Source: Pseudomonas sp. B6002 (GTDB taxonomy: Bacteria > Pseudomonadota > Gammaproteobacteria > Pseudomonadales > Pseudomonadaceae). From it: a stretch of 64,000 nucleotides of DNA. The stretch lies in assembly GCF_013385985.1 (NCBI RefSeq), contig NZ_JACAOY010000019.1, forward strand, positions 50,719 to 114,718, in the 5' to 3' direction. The notes below the pieces were generated by a model. That model saw only the letters and a program-made list of their open reading frames with translations, ran no database searches and was not told the DNA's origin. Shown here piece by piece: positions 36,301 to 45,119 of the stretch. Each line of letters starts with the position of its first letter. The stretch's first letter is position 1. The position numbers were made by a program, and so were the translations under genes.

Positions 36301-36332
36301 AAAAAAACCCGACGCTAGCGTCGGGTTTTTTC
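36301..36332. terminator. Bidirectional terminator between ohr and efp
   Basis: A long perfect dyad AAAACCCGACGCT / AGCGTCGGGTTTT (about 36304-36329) has A7 on the left and T6 on the right, so it can end both the ohr and the convergent efp transcripts. Confidence 0.93.
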
Positions 36333-36350
36333 GTATCGGCAGGGCCAGAA

Positions 36351-36923
36351 TTACTTCTTGGCGCGACCTTTGTACGAACCACCTTCACGGGTGTCGATTT
36401 CGATCAGGTCGTCGATTTCGATGAAGTCGGCAACTTGCAGCTCGGTACCGTTGCTCAGCTTGGCTGGCTTCATGACCTTGCCCGAAGTGTCGCCGCGAGC
36501 GGAACCTTCGGTGTAGGCCACTTTACGCACGATGGTGGTCGGCAGCTCTACGGAAACCAGGCGCTCTTCGAAGAAAATCGCTTCGCAGACGTCTTCCATG
36601 CCTTCTTCGATGAACGGCAGAACGGCTTCGATATCTTCAGCGTTCAGCTCGTACATGGTGTAGTCAGTGGTGTCCATGAACGTGTAGGTGTCGCCGCTGA
36701 TGAAGGACAGGGTCGCTTCTTTGCGGTCGAGGATCACGTCGTCCAGTTTGTCGTCGGCGCTGTAAACGATCTCGGTCTTGTAACCGGTCAGCAGGTTCTT
36801 CAGCTTGGTCTTCATGATTGCGCTGTTACGACCAGACTTGGTGAACTCAGCTTTCTGAACCAGCCAAGGGTCGTTTTCGAGACGGATCACTGTACCGGGT
36901 TTCAGTTCTTTACCAGTTTTCAT
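36351..36923 (-). CDS. efp: Translation elongation factor P
   Basis: EF-P relieves ribosome stalling at polyproline stretches. The 190-aa protein has the usual three beta-barrel domains. The loop residue that reaches the peptidyl-transferase centre is Arg32 (TKSGRNSA), not Lys, which is the arginine-rhamnosylated subtype of pseudomonads. The rhamnosyltransferase gene earP lies 50 bp upstream on the same strand, so modifier and substrate are probably co-expressed. Confidence 0.97.
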   Translation of the reverse strand: MKTGKELKPGTVIRLENDPWLVQKAEFTKSGRNSAIMKTKLKNLLTGYKTEIVYSADDKLDDVILDRKEATLSFISGDTYTFMDTTDYTMYELNAEDIEAVLPFIEEGMEDVCEAIFFEERLVSVELPTTIVRKVAYTEGSARGDTSGKVMKPAKLSNGTELQVADFIEIDDLIEIDTREGGSYKGRAKK

Positions 36924-36972
36924 TGCATATATCCGAAATTTGGATGGGATTTACAAAATTCAAGGTGGCGTA

Positions 36973-38106
36973 TCATATCCAACTTTCATAAAACTGTACC
37001 AGCGCCGTCGCAAGATCAGCCTGCAAGCCTTGTTCCAGACACCACGATTGCGCGTGCTGGCTCACCTCCGGCCAGTGTTCCAGCAGCATTTTCCACGGCT
37101 GTGCCATATCGCCATCCGTGTTCCAGGCTTGCCAGAGCGCGATCAGTGCAGCCTTGGCGGCCGGGGATAACGCCTCGGTATAGAGCGCCAGGAATGCATC
37201 GAGCTTGTCCAGGTGGATGTCTTCGTCCTGCCGATAGATGTGCCACAACAGCGGACGCCCGGCCCACTGGGCGCGCACGAACGAGTCTTCACCGCGCACC
37301 GCGTTGAACTCGCAACTCCACAGCAGACGGTCATATTGTTCCTGGCGCACGAACGGCAGCACCTGCACCGTCAGTCCCTCGCGCACGTGGATATCGCCCG
37401 CTACCAGTCCCTCAATGCCCAACCAGTGCTGCACATCACCCAGAATTCGCCCTTCCGGAACCAACAGATGAGTGGCGCGCCCGTCCGTCGCCAACACGTC
37501 CAGCCAACTGGCTAGCCCTGCATTTTCATAGGCGAACAGCGACATCAAACGCGCGCCAGGCGCAGGAAACACGCCCAAGGATTGCAAGAATTGCTGCTGC
37601 GCAGCGCTATCTTGCTGAAACGCCTGACGCTGCTCCAACAGGCCCGCCTCACGCAACAAGCCGCCGGTTCCCACACGAAAACCAGGAAAGAAGAAGTACT
37701 TCTGCACGCCCTTGAACTTCACCGATGGCAGGCGATGACACCCCACCACCCAGTCTTCGGCGCTGAGATAATCCAGGTTCATCCACAACGGCGTACGTTC
37801 GCGCGCGGCCATGGCTTCCATATAGTCCGGAGGCAGTTGGCAGGCGAATGCCGCAATGACCACATCGGCGGACGCGGTCCCGGGCCATTCGGCCGGCCAG
37901 TGCCGCACTTCAACGCCCTCCTGCCATTGTGCATCCCGCTGCACATCAATTTCCGGACACATGCGCTCGAAGGCCCGCAGGTCATCAACCCACAAGCGCA
38001 CGTCACAACCGTGCTCCATCACCAATTGCCGGGCCAGGCGCCAGGTCACGCCGATGTCGCCGTAGTTGTCGACGACGCTGCAAAAAATATCCCAGCGGGC
38101 TTTCAT
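36973..38106 (-). CDS. earP: EF-P arginine rhamnosyltransferase EarP
   Basis: EarP transfers rhamnose from dTDP-beta-L-rhamnose to Arg32 of EF-P (GT104, DUF2331). The 377-aa protein shows VVDNYGDIGVTWRLARQL with the catalytic Asp13 and Asp17, the KYFFFPGF block and NAVRGEDSFVRAQWAGRP with the conserved Glu near residue 272. ATG 38106 (MKARWDIFCSV) is preferred over ATG 38118. Adjacent efp with Arg32 confirms the pathway. The dTDP-rhamnose genes are not in this window. Confidence 0.96.
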   Translation of the reverse strand: MKARWDIFCSVVDNYGDIGVTWRLARQLVMEHGCDVRLWVDDLRAFERMCPEIDVQRDAQWQEGVEVRHWPAEWPGTASADVVIAAFACQLPPDYMEAMAARERTPLWMNLDYLSAEDWVVGCHRLPSVKFKGVQKYFFFPGFRVGTGGLLREAGLLEQRQAFQQDSAAQQQFLQSLGVFPAPGARLMSLFAYENAGLASWLDVLATDGRATHLLVPEGRILGDVQHWLGIEGLVAGDIHVREGLTVQVLPFVRQEQYDRLLWSCEFNAVRGEDSFVRAQWAGRPLLWHIYRQDEDIHLDKLDAFLALYTEALSPAAKAALIALWQAWNTDGDMAQPWKMLLEHWPEVSQHAQSWCLEQGLQADLATALVQFYESWI

Positions 38107-38238
38107 TCCGGGCTCCAACGATCAAAGGCTCGATTGTCCGCATAAATGCACCGATGCAGAAGGCTTGATCGCGATTATTCTGCACGGTGGCTGTGCGACA
38201 ATCGCCGCCACGCCGCAAATGCCTGCCAGGAGGCCGTC

Positions 38239-38607
38239 ATGTCTGATCGTCCGTTGTCGCTGTTCAAGCTCAGTGTCGCTATCGCGTTTGGCGTCTGGCT
38301 GGGGTTTGTCGCCATCGTGCTGAGCACCTGGCTGGCGTCTCGCTACCTGTTCCCGCAAAGCCTGGCACCGGTGGCCCAGGCGGTGCAGCAATTGGGCAAG
38401 CCCGCGGTTGCGCCAGCCGAGCCGCCGAACCGGATGTTCGAGCAGTATCAGCAGAACCTGCAAAAGCAGGAACAACAGCAAGCCCTGGACCAGGCCCGCA
38501 GCAATGCGCGTAACCTGTCCAACCCCAAATGCCAGTTCTGGCTGCAACAGGACCAGAACGCCCCCAACGAAAAGACCCGAGCCAATGTCCTGCAATTCTG
38601 CGATTGA
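38239..38607 (+). CDS. Small membrane protein of unknown function
   Basis: The 122-aa product has one N-terminal membrane helix (about 12-35, AIAFGVWLGFVAIVLSTWLA), then a Gln-rich helical stretch (MFEQYQQNLQKQEQQQALDQ) and a C-terminal KCQFWLQQDQNAP...FCD with two conserved-looking cysteines. A single-pass inner-membrane protein with a periplasmic tail is likely. I do not recognise it. GGAGG precedes the ATG. It is coupled to the Gre-like gene, whose ATG overlaps its stop by one base. Confidence 0.75.
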   Translation: MSDRPLSLFKLSVAIAFGVWLGFVAIVLSTWLASRYLFPQSLAPVAQAVQQLGKPAVAPAEPPNRMFEQYQQNLQKQEQQQALDQARSNARNLSNPKCQFWLQQDQNAPNEKTRANVLQFCD

Positions 38608-39095
38608 TGACCATGAATAAACACGCCGTCCTCCAGTTGATCCTGGAACAGCTAAGCGTCGACCTCGATATCGCCCAACGCGCCGCGCAGACCGCCTACG
38701 AAACCGCGACCCACGAAGAAAACATCGCGGAAAACAAGTACGACACGCTGGGGTTGGAAGCTTCCTATCTCGCCGCCGGGCAGGCCAAGCGCGTCGAGGA
38801 GATCAAGCAGGCACTGACGCTGTGCCAGAACCTGCAACTGCGGGCCTACGATGATCAGCGGGGAATCGAAATGGGCGCACTCGTGGGGCTGGAAGACGAG
38901 AATGGCCGCCAGCAATGGCTGTTCCTGGCGCCTGATGCAGCGGGCTTGAAGGTGGACGTGGTGGGGCAACCGGTGACCGTCATCACCCCACGCTCGCCCC
39001 TGGGCAAAGGCCTGCTGGGCAAGTTCGAAGGGGATGAGGTCGAGATTCTGGTGGCGGGCGCCCGGCAGTTTTTTGCGATTACCGAGGCCAAATAA
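38607..39095 (+). CDS. GreA/GreB-family C-terminal-domain protein
   Basis: The 162-aa protein (160 from ATG 38613) has an N-terminal helical region with an ENKYDTLGLEASYLAAGQAKR segment similar to the Gre coiled coil and a C-terminal FKBP-like half ending in SPLGKGLLGKFEGDEVEIL, the Gre GDEV signature. The helical arm lacks the usual pair of acidic tip residues in LGDLSENA-type sequence, so it may bind RNA polymerase secondary channel without cleavage activity. A true greB is at 51365. Confidence 0.75.
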   Translation: MTMNKHAVLQLILEQLSVDLDIAQRAAQTAYETATHEENIAENKYDTLGLEASYLAAGQAKRVEEIKQALTLCQNLQLRAYDDQRGIEMGALVGLEDENGRQQWLFLAPDAAGLKVDVVGQPVTVITPRSPLGKGLLGKFEGDEVEILVAGARQFFAITEAK

Positions 39096-39099
39096 TGAT

Positions 39100-39194
39100 C
39101 CCCTGTAGGAGCCGGCTTGCCGGCGATGGCGGTGTGACAGGCAATTTATTTGCCAGCCATGCCATCGTCATCGCCAGCAAGCCGGCGCCTGCAA
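39100..39194. repeat. REPIN (diverged pair)
   Basis: Left arm CTGTAGGAGCCGGCTTGCCG GCGATGGC (39103-39130) and inverted right arm CATCGCCAGCAAGCCGGCGC CTGCA (39169-39193), with mismatches in the right copy. It lies between the convergent Gre-like gene and cysB. Confidence 0.82.
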
Positions 39195-39201
39195 GGTGTT
39201 A

Positions 39202-40185
<984 letters not shown>

Positions 40186-40280
40186 TCAAAGCAGATAGAC
40201 GCCACGGGTATCAGCGACGGTATATAACTATATTAAAGGTTAGACGGATAAATCTAGAACTTTTTATCGTTTATTACCAT

Positions 40281-40781
40281 TCATATATCGTCGCTGCGCC
40301 GGCGCTGCAGCGAAGGCACCAGGTACACCGGCACCGTAGACAACTGCAGCACCCGCGCGGCCGTGCGCCCCAGCGGTGTGGCGGCCGCCGTCGCGTGGCT
40401 ATGACTACCTACGATCAGCAGGTCGACGGAAAGTTTGCGCAGTTGGTCGAGAATCACTTCGCACGGGTCCCCCTGAATCACCCGCACCGAACGGATCAGC
40501 TTCAAGTCTTGCTCCCCCTCCCCCAACTCCTCGCGAAAACTGTCCAGCACCCGCTGCTCGATCGTCGCCATGACGGTGGTCAGCCCCTGAGTCTGCCATT
40601 CGCTCAAAGCCTTCTCATCAAGGTAGCTCTGCAACACCGATTCGGCGAACAGCCCGATCGGCTCGACCACATGAATCACGTACAGATCCGCCTTGAACGT
40701 TCGCGCCAGCGCCAGGGCATGTTGCATTACATAAGGCGCATACAGACCCAAGTCTGTCGCGTACAGCATCGAACGGATCAT
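40281..40781 (-). CDS. Universal stress protein (UspA family)
   Basis: The 166-aa protein has the USP alpha/beta fold (SMLYATDLGLYAPYVMQHALALARTFKADLYVIHVVEP). The ATP-binding signature G-2x-G-9x-G(S/T) is only partly kept: VGSHSHATAAATPLGRTAARVL has Ser instead of the second Gly, so nucleotide binding may be weak. It is monocistronic with a 104-bp interval to cysB. Confidence 0.88.
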   Translation of the reverse strand: MIRSMLYATDLGLYAPYVMQHALALARTFKADLYVIHVVEPIGLFAESVLQSYLDEKALSEWQTQGLTTVMATIEQRVLDSFREELGEGEQDLKLIRSVRVIQGDPCEVILDQLRKLSVDLLIVGSHSHATAAATPLGRTAARVLQLSTVPVYLVPSLQRRRSDDI

Positions 40782-40857
40782 AGAACCCCCTGGAAGGCCA
40801 GGACGGCGGAGATGAAATGAGCTTAGCAGCGCCTCGCCGAGTTCGACTGACTTAGCG

Positions 40858-41769
40858 CTACGACTGGATCTTCAACTCGTTGCTGATGCCATGGGGCACA
40901 TGCCCGGTGGCGACCACCTCCCTGGCTTTCTCGCAATGACCGGCCTGGTCATCGAAAAACACGTCGGCGGCGAATGCCTCCAGGAAGGCCGATTTTTCCA
41001 GCCCTCCAAGAAACAGAGATTCGTCCAGGCGGATGTCCCATTCGCGCAACGTGCGAATCACCCGCTCATGGGACGGCGCCGAGCGTGCCGTCACCAGTGC
41101 GGTGCGGATCGGGCAGGCCTCGTCGGGGAACTCACGCTGCAACAGGTTGAGCGCTGCCAGGAATCCCTTGAACGGACCACCGTGCAAAGGCTGGCGCGCC
41201 GATTCTCGCTCGCTTGCCTGGAATGCGGCCAATCCACCCTCTTGGTAGACACGCTCAGACTCGTCGGAAAACAGCACCGCATCGCCATCGAACGCAATCC
41301 GCAGTTCCTCACTCGATGCCCGGCGTGCGCCGCCTGACAGGATCGTCGCCGCAGCGAAACCGGCGTCCAGTGCACTGCGCACATCTTCAGCGTGGGTGGA
41401 TAGAAACAGGTGACAACCAAAGGCGGCGAGATAAGGATAGGGACTACGGCCGCCAACGAACGCAGCGCGGGAAATATCCAGGCCGTAATGCTGGATCGAA
41501 TTGAACACGCGCAGCCCGGTGTCGGCGCTGTTGCGCGACACCAGCACCACTTCGACCCGCGCACGGCCCAGGCTGGCGTTGAGGCTGAGCAGCTTTTTGA
41601 CCAGCGGGAAGGCGTCACCGGGTTCGAGGGTTTCCTCCTCGTGATCGATCTGGTACTTGCGGTAAGCCTCGACGCCTTGCGCGAGGTAGACCTTGTGGCT
41701 GTCACTGAGGTCGAACAGCGCCCGTGACGAAATCGCCAGCACCAGCTTGTCGCCCAATCCCTTCGCCAT
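40858..41769 (-). CDS. 5'-nucleotidase (cytosolic NT5C1-like family)
   Basis: The 303-aa protein matches the Pfam 5-nucleotidase family: VLAISSRALFDLSDSHKVY, VVLVSRNSADTGLRVFNSI, IAFDGDAVLFSDESERVYQEGG and LFLGGLEKSAFLEAFAADVFFDDQ. The FDGDAVLFSDE block is the HAD-type acidic cluster. It should dephosphorylate nucleoside monophosphates. GGAGGGAA lies before ATG 41769. It follows the PanE-like gene on the same strand by 16 nt, so likely an operon. Confidence 0.88.
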   Translation of the reverse strand: MAKGLGDKLVLAISSRALFDLSDSHKVYLAQGVEAYRKYQIDHEEETLEPGDAFPLVKKLLSLNASLGRARVEVVLVSRNSADTGLRVFNSIQHYGLDISRAAFVGGRSPYPYLAAFGCHLFLSTHAEDVRSALDAGFAAATILSGGARRASSEELRIAFDGDAVLFSDESERVYQEGGLAAFQASERESARQPLHGGPFKGFLAALNLLQREFPDEACPIRTALVTARSAPSHERVIRTLREWDIRLDESLFLGGLEKSAFLEAFAADVFFDDQAGHCEKAREVVATGHVPHGISNELKIQS

Positions 41770-41785
41770 CGCGCTTCCCTCCGAC

Positions 41786-42748
41786 TCAGCGGTTATGCCG
41801 ATCAATAAAACTCAAGGCCTGGTAAAGCGCCTGCATGCGCGGCAGCTCGCAACCGGCAGCCTTGGCGGCGGCCAATGGTCGAGCATAGATGGCGGCCAGC
41901 TCCAGGGGACGTTTGTGCACGTGGTCGTGGTACATGCTTGGCAGGTAGTCATCCATGGTCTCGGTCATGGCGAACATCTGCTCAGCGTAGCTCGCAGGAA
42001 TTTCATGGCCGCAGGCGTGAGCGCCCCGTACCACTTCAGCCATCAACGCCTGGATCAGTTCACGGCTGGACTCGTCCGCCATCATTGCGGTCGTGCCCGT
42101 GCCCAGTAAGACAGAGAGACCGTTATAAGGCACGTTCCACACCAGCTTGTGCCAGCGCGCCTGGTGCACGTTGGCCATGGCCTGGGACTCGATACCTGCC
42201 GTGTGAAACAGCGCGGCGCCCTCTTCGACAATCGCTTTCTGCCGGGACTCATCGTTGGCCGCCGTGCCGCTGTGATAACCGAGATTGACCCGGCCCAGTG
42301 CCTGATGTTCAACGACGCCAGGGCCGGAGCGGTGCACGCCGATATAACACAGCCCGCCCAGCAGGTGCAGCGAGGGCGGCAGGTGCTCACGCAGGCTGTC
42401 TTCCACATCCAGGCCGTTCTGCAACAGCACCACCTTGGCATCCGGTGCCGCGACCTGGGCGATGGTCGGGGCCAGGTCGACATTGCCGGTGGACTTGGTG
42501 CCTACCAATAGCCAGTCGCACGGCGGCATGTCGGCAGCGCGGGCGTAGGCTTGCACCGGGTGCAAATGCAGTGCCCCGTGCACGGTGCTGTTGAGATGCA
42601 AACCGTGTTCGCTGACCGCCGCATATTCGCTGCGCAACAGAAAGTGCACGTCGAACCCGGCACGCGCCAGCATCAAGCCATAGAACCCACCGATGGCGCC
42701 GGTGCCGATGATGCCAATGCGGGGTGACTTGAGTGCAACTGCGGTCAT
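41786..42748 (-). CDS. 2-dehydropantoate 2-reductase-like (PanE/ApbA family)
   Basis: The 320-aa NADPH-dependent reductase has the dinucleotide loop RIGIIGTGAIGGFYG at the N-terminus and the catalytic Lys region RWHKLVWNVPYNGLSVL. Both fit ketopantoate reductase, but several paralogues of unknown substrate exist in Pseudomonas and this one sits outside a pantothenate operon. Its start overlaps the end of the thioredoxin-like gene by four bases. Confidence 0.87.
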   Translation of the reverse strand: MTAVALKSPRIGIIGTGAIGGFYGLMLARAGFDVHFLLRSEYAAVSEHGLHLNSTVHGALHLHPVQAYARAADMPPCDWLLVGTKSTGNVDLAPTIAQVAAPDAKVVLLQNGLDVEDSLREHLPPSLHLLGGLCYIGVHRSGPGVVEHQALGRVNLGYHSGTAANDESRQKAIVEEGAALFHTAGIESQAMANVHQARWHKLVWNVPYNGLSVLLGTGTTAMMADESSRELIQALMAEVVRGAHACGHEIPASYAEQMFAMTETMDDYLPSMYHDHVHKRPLELAAIYARPLAAAKAAGCELPRMQALYQALSFIDRHNR

Positions 42749-43131
42749 GGCAAATCCTCTGGTGTACGGGTGAGTGCCTGGTTCAGGACCTCAACAAGGT
42801 CGGAGTGTGTAAGACGCGTCTGTAATTGCCCCAGGAACTGACCCTCGCACACGAGGAACAACGCGGGCAAATGAAAGATCTGGTAGCGTTCGACCGCACC
42901 GCCGTTGTGCCCGGCGTCCACCCAGCACACCCGGTCCACCGGCAACTGCCAGCCAGGCAATTGCTGGCGTGCCCAACGGCAACTGGAACACCCTACACTG
43001 GTGAACACCACGAGCGAAATACCTGGCAATCCCAGCAATTGCTGGTCAATATCCAGGTCGGTCAATTCCAGTTCCTTCACTATACTGCTGCCACCGCCGT
43101 CAATTGGACGGTGCTCGGAGTCCGTGTACAT
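42745..43131 (-). CDS. Thioredoxin-like protein with CSSC motif
   Basis: The product (128 aa from ATG 43131, or 111 aa from GTG 43080) has a thioredoxin fold: SLVVFTSVGCSSCRWARQQLPG with the redox pair CSSC, then VDAGHNGGAVERYQIFHLPALFLVCEG with the cis-Pro. There is no signal peptide, so it is cytosolic. If ATG 43131 is used, it shares bases with the ATG of the divergent PilZ-like gene. Translationally linked to the PanE-like and 5'-nucleotidase genes downstream. Confidence 0.78.
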   Translation of the reverse strand: MYTDSEHRPIDGGGSSIVKELELTDLDIDQQLLGLPGISLVVFTSVGCSSCRWARQQLPGWQLPVDRVCWVDAGHNGGAVERYQIFHLPALFLVCEGQFLGQLQTRLTHSDLVEVLNQALTRTPEDLP

Positions 43132-43564
43132 GGGTCGTTTTTTACCTCACCCTGATGATGTCGCTGTCGAGTTAATCCAACGTCCCTCACCTGCCATCCC
43201 CCGCCAACGCCTGCACACTATCGGCCTGGGCGGTATAGCCTGCCAATGGCCGCGCGCCTGGCGCGAAGGCACGGCGGTTGATCTGCTCATCCCGTCATTG
43301 GGCGCCAGTGCGCGCTATCCGGGCTATGTGGCGTGGTGCCGCAAGGTGGAAAACGGCTACCGCGTCGGTGTGTCGTTTACCGATGAACATGCCCTGTTCG
43401 GCGCGCGAATGGGTGAGCAAGCATGCCGGATGGAGCGCTATTGCCGCCAGCATGAAGACGCCGAGCCGACCCCCGAGCAACTCGAAGCCCTGGCCCGCGA
43501 GTGGGTCTCGCGCCATGCCGGCGAGTTCTCCCATGAGGCCTTTGTGGCGCCAGCACTGGATTAA
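43130..43564 (+). CDS. PilZ-like domain protein
   Basis: The 144-aa protein resembles PilZ domains (RQRLHTIGLGGIACQW... YPGYVAWCRKVENGYRVGVSFTDE), which bind c-di-GMP. The binding motifs are degenerate: the usual (D/N)xSxxG is TIGLGG here, and no clean RxxxR precedes it, so c-di-GMP binding is doubtful. ATG 43130 has GGAG at 43117-43120. The C-terminal extension is helical. It lies upstream of the class I DAHP synthase but with a gap of 131 nt. Confidence 0.72.
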   Translation: MGRFLPHPDDVAVELIQRPSPAIPRQRLHTIGLGGIACQWPRAWREGTAVDLLIPSLGASARYPGYVAWCRKVENGYRVGVSFTDEHALFGARMGEQACRMERYCRQHEDAEPTPEQLEALAREWVSRHAGEFSHEAFVAPALD

Positions 43565-43695
43565 AGCGGGTTTTGCCCATTGTCGCGGGCCCGTGTTACG
43601 CGCTAAGGTTCCTCCCCCCTGCATTCAAATCATGCTGTGCTCCGCCGCACGGGGATGGCTGGCGGCCGGCACCCGTGACCCTGACGAGTAACACG

Positions 43696-44772
43696 ATGGC
43701 TGATTTACCGATCAATGACCTTAACGTCGAATCCAACGAGACCCTGATCACACCCGATCAGCTCAAGCGCGAAATCCCCCTGAGCGACGCTGCCCTGCAG
43801 ACCGTCACCAAGGGCCGCGAAGTCATCCGTGACATTCTCGACGGCACCGACCACCGCCTCTTCGTCGTCATCGGGCCTTGCTCGATCCACGACCTCAAGG
43901 CCGCCCACGAATACGCCGAGCGCCTCAAGGTACTGGCGGCTGAAGTGTCCGATACCTTGTACCTGGTGATGCGCGTCTACTTCGAAAAACCGCGCACCAC
44001 CGTCGGCTGGAAAGGCTTGATCAACGACCCGTACCTGGACGACTCGTTCAAGATCCAGGATGGCTTGCACATCGGTCGCCAGCTGTTGCTGGATCTGGCT
44101 GAAATGGGCCTGCCGACCGCCACCGAAGCGCTTGACCCGATCTCCCCGCAATACCTGCAGGACCTGATCAGCTGGTCGGCCATTGGTGCGCGCACCACCG
44201 AATCCCAGACCCACCGCGAAATGGCCTCCGGCCTGTCGTCGGCCGTTGGCTTCAAGAATGGCACCGACGGCGGCCTGACCGTGGCGATCAACGCCCTGCA
44301 ATCGGTCTCTAGCCCGCACCGCTTCCTGGGGATCAACCAGGAAGGTGGCGTGTCCATCGTCACCACCAAGGGCAACGCCTACGGTCACGTGGTATTGCGC
44401 GGCGGCAACGGCAAGCCCAACTATGACTCAGTCAGCGTTGCGCTGTGCGAGCAGGCGTTGAACAAGGCCAAGATCAAACCGAACATCATGGTCGACTGCA
44501 GCCACGCCAACTCCAACAAGGACCCGGCCCTGCAACCGCTGGTGATGGAGAACGTCGCCAACCAGATTCTGGAAGGCAACCAGTCGATCATCGGCCTGAT
44601 GGTCGAGAGCCACCTGAACTGGGGTTGCCAGGCGATTCCAAAAGACCTGGCCGACTTGCAGTACGGCGTGTCGATCACCGATGCCTGCATCGACTGGTCC
44701 GCCACCGAAAACACCCTGCGCAGCATGCACGCCAAGCTCAAGGACGTTTTGCCCAAGCGCAAACGCACCTGA
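43696..44772 (+). CDS. 3-deoxy-7-phosphoheptulonate synthase, class I
   Basis: The 358-aa enzyme is the AroF/AroG/AroH-type DAHP synthase: FVVIGPCSIHDLKAAHEYA, MRVYFEKPRTTVGWKGLINDP, GARTTESQTHREMASGLS and MVDCSHANSNKDP with the PEP and metal contacts. The N-terminal extension (residues 1-35) is the regulatory arm of feedback-inhibited class I enzymes; which amino acid inhibits it cannot be read off reliably. It is monocistronic with its own terminator. Confidence 0.95.
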   Translation: MADLPINDLNVESNETLITPDQLKREIPLSDAALQTVTKGREVIRDILDGTDHRLFVVIGPCSIHDLKAAHEYAERLKVLAAEVSDTLYLVMRVYFEKPRTTVGWKGLINDPYLDDSFKIQDGLHIGRQLLLDLAEMGLPTATEALDPISPQYLQDLISWSAIGARTTESQTHREMASGLSSAVGFKNGTDGGLTVAINALQSVSSPHRFLGINQEGGVSIVTTKGNAYGHVVLRGGNGKPNYDSVSVALCEQALNKAKIKPNIMVDCSHANSNKDPALQPLVMENVANQILEGNQSIIGLMVESHLNWGCQAIPKDLADLQYGVSITDACIDWSATENTLRSMHAKLKDVLPKRKRT

Positions 44773-44790
44773 GTACACACTGCGCACACA

Positions 44791-44819
44791 AAAACGCCGG
44801 GCAAAGCCCGGCGTTTTTC
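44791..44819 (+). terminator. Terminator of the class I DAHP synthase gene
   Basis: AAAACGCCGGGC and GCCCGGCGTTTT form a perfect 12-bp stem with a 3-nt loop and end in a T run, 18 nt after the stop. Confidence 0.93.
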
Positions 44820-44837
44820 AGGGTGCTGTCTTAAGCC

Positions 44838-45119
44838 TTACAGCTTCGCGGCATGGCGCTGGTGGCGCTCCATGTAGCGTTCGACATAAGAGCACGAAGG
44901 GATCACCGTGTAGCCGGCCTCTTCGGCGAACTTCAGGGCTTCCTCGGTCAATGCCGCTGCAATGCCACGGCCTCGCAGTGCGTTGGGCACGAAGGTCCGA
45001 TAGATATCCAGGGTCTGTTTACCGAGGTCCATATAGGTCAGATAGGCACGATGACCGTCCACATTGGTCTCGAACTGATGACCAGCCTGGTCATGGTGGA
45101 TGGACAACGCCTCGCTCAT
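44838..45119 (-). CDS. Small GNAT-family N-acetyltransferase (YjdJ-like)
   Basis: The 93-aa protein is of the short GNAT type (Acetyltransf_CG): the acetyl-CoA-binding segment is FVPNALRGRGIAAALTEEALKFAEE, followed by GYTVIPSCSYVERYMERHQ. The conserved Cys in PSCSYV is typical of this group. Substrate unknown. ATG 45119 is chosen as the first start with the family N-terminus. Monocistronic. Confidence 0.88.
   Translation of the reverse strand: MSEALSIHHDQAGHQFETNVDGHRAYLTYMDLGKQTLDIYRTFVPNALRGRGIAAALTEEALKFAEEAGYTVIPSCSYVERYMERHQRHAAKL

Noticed and set aside
20478-39194. The inverted repeats as CRISPR repeats or insertion-sequence ends
   Set aside because: They are isolated pairs, not regularly spaced arrays, and no cas or transposase gene lies nearby; arms match Pseudomonas REP sequences.
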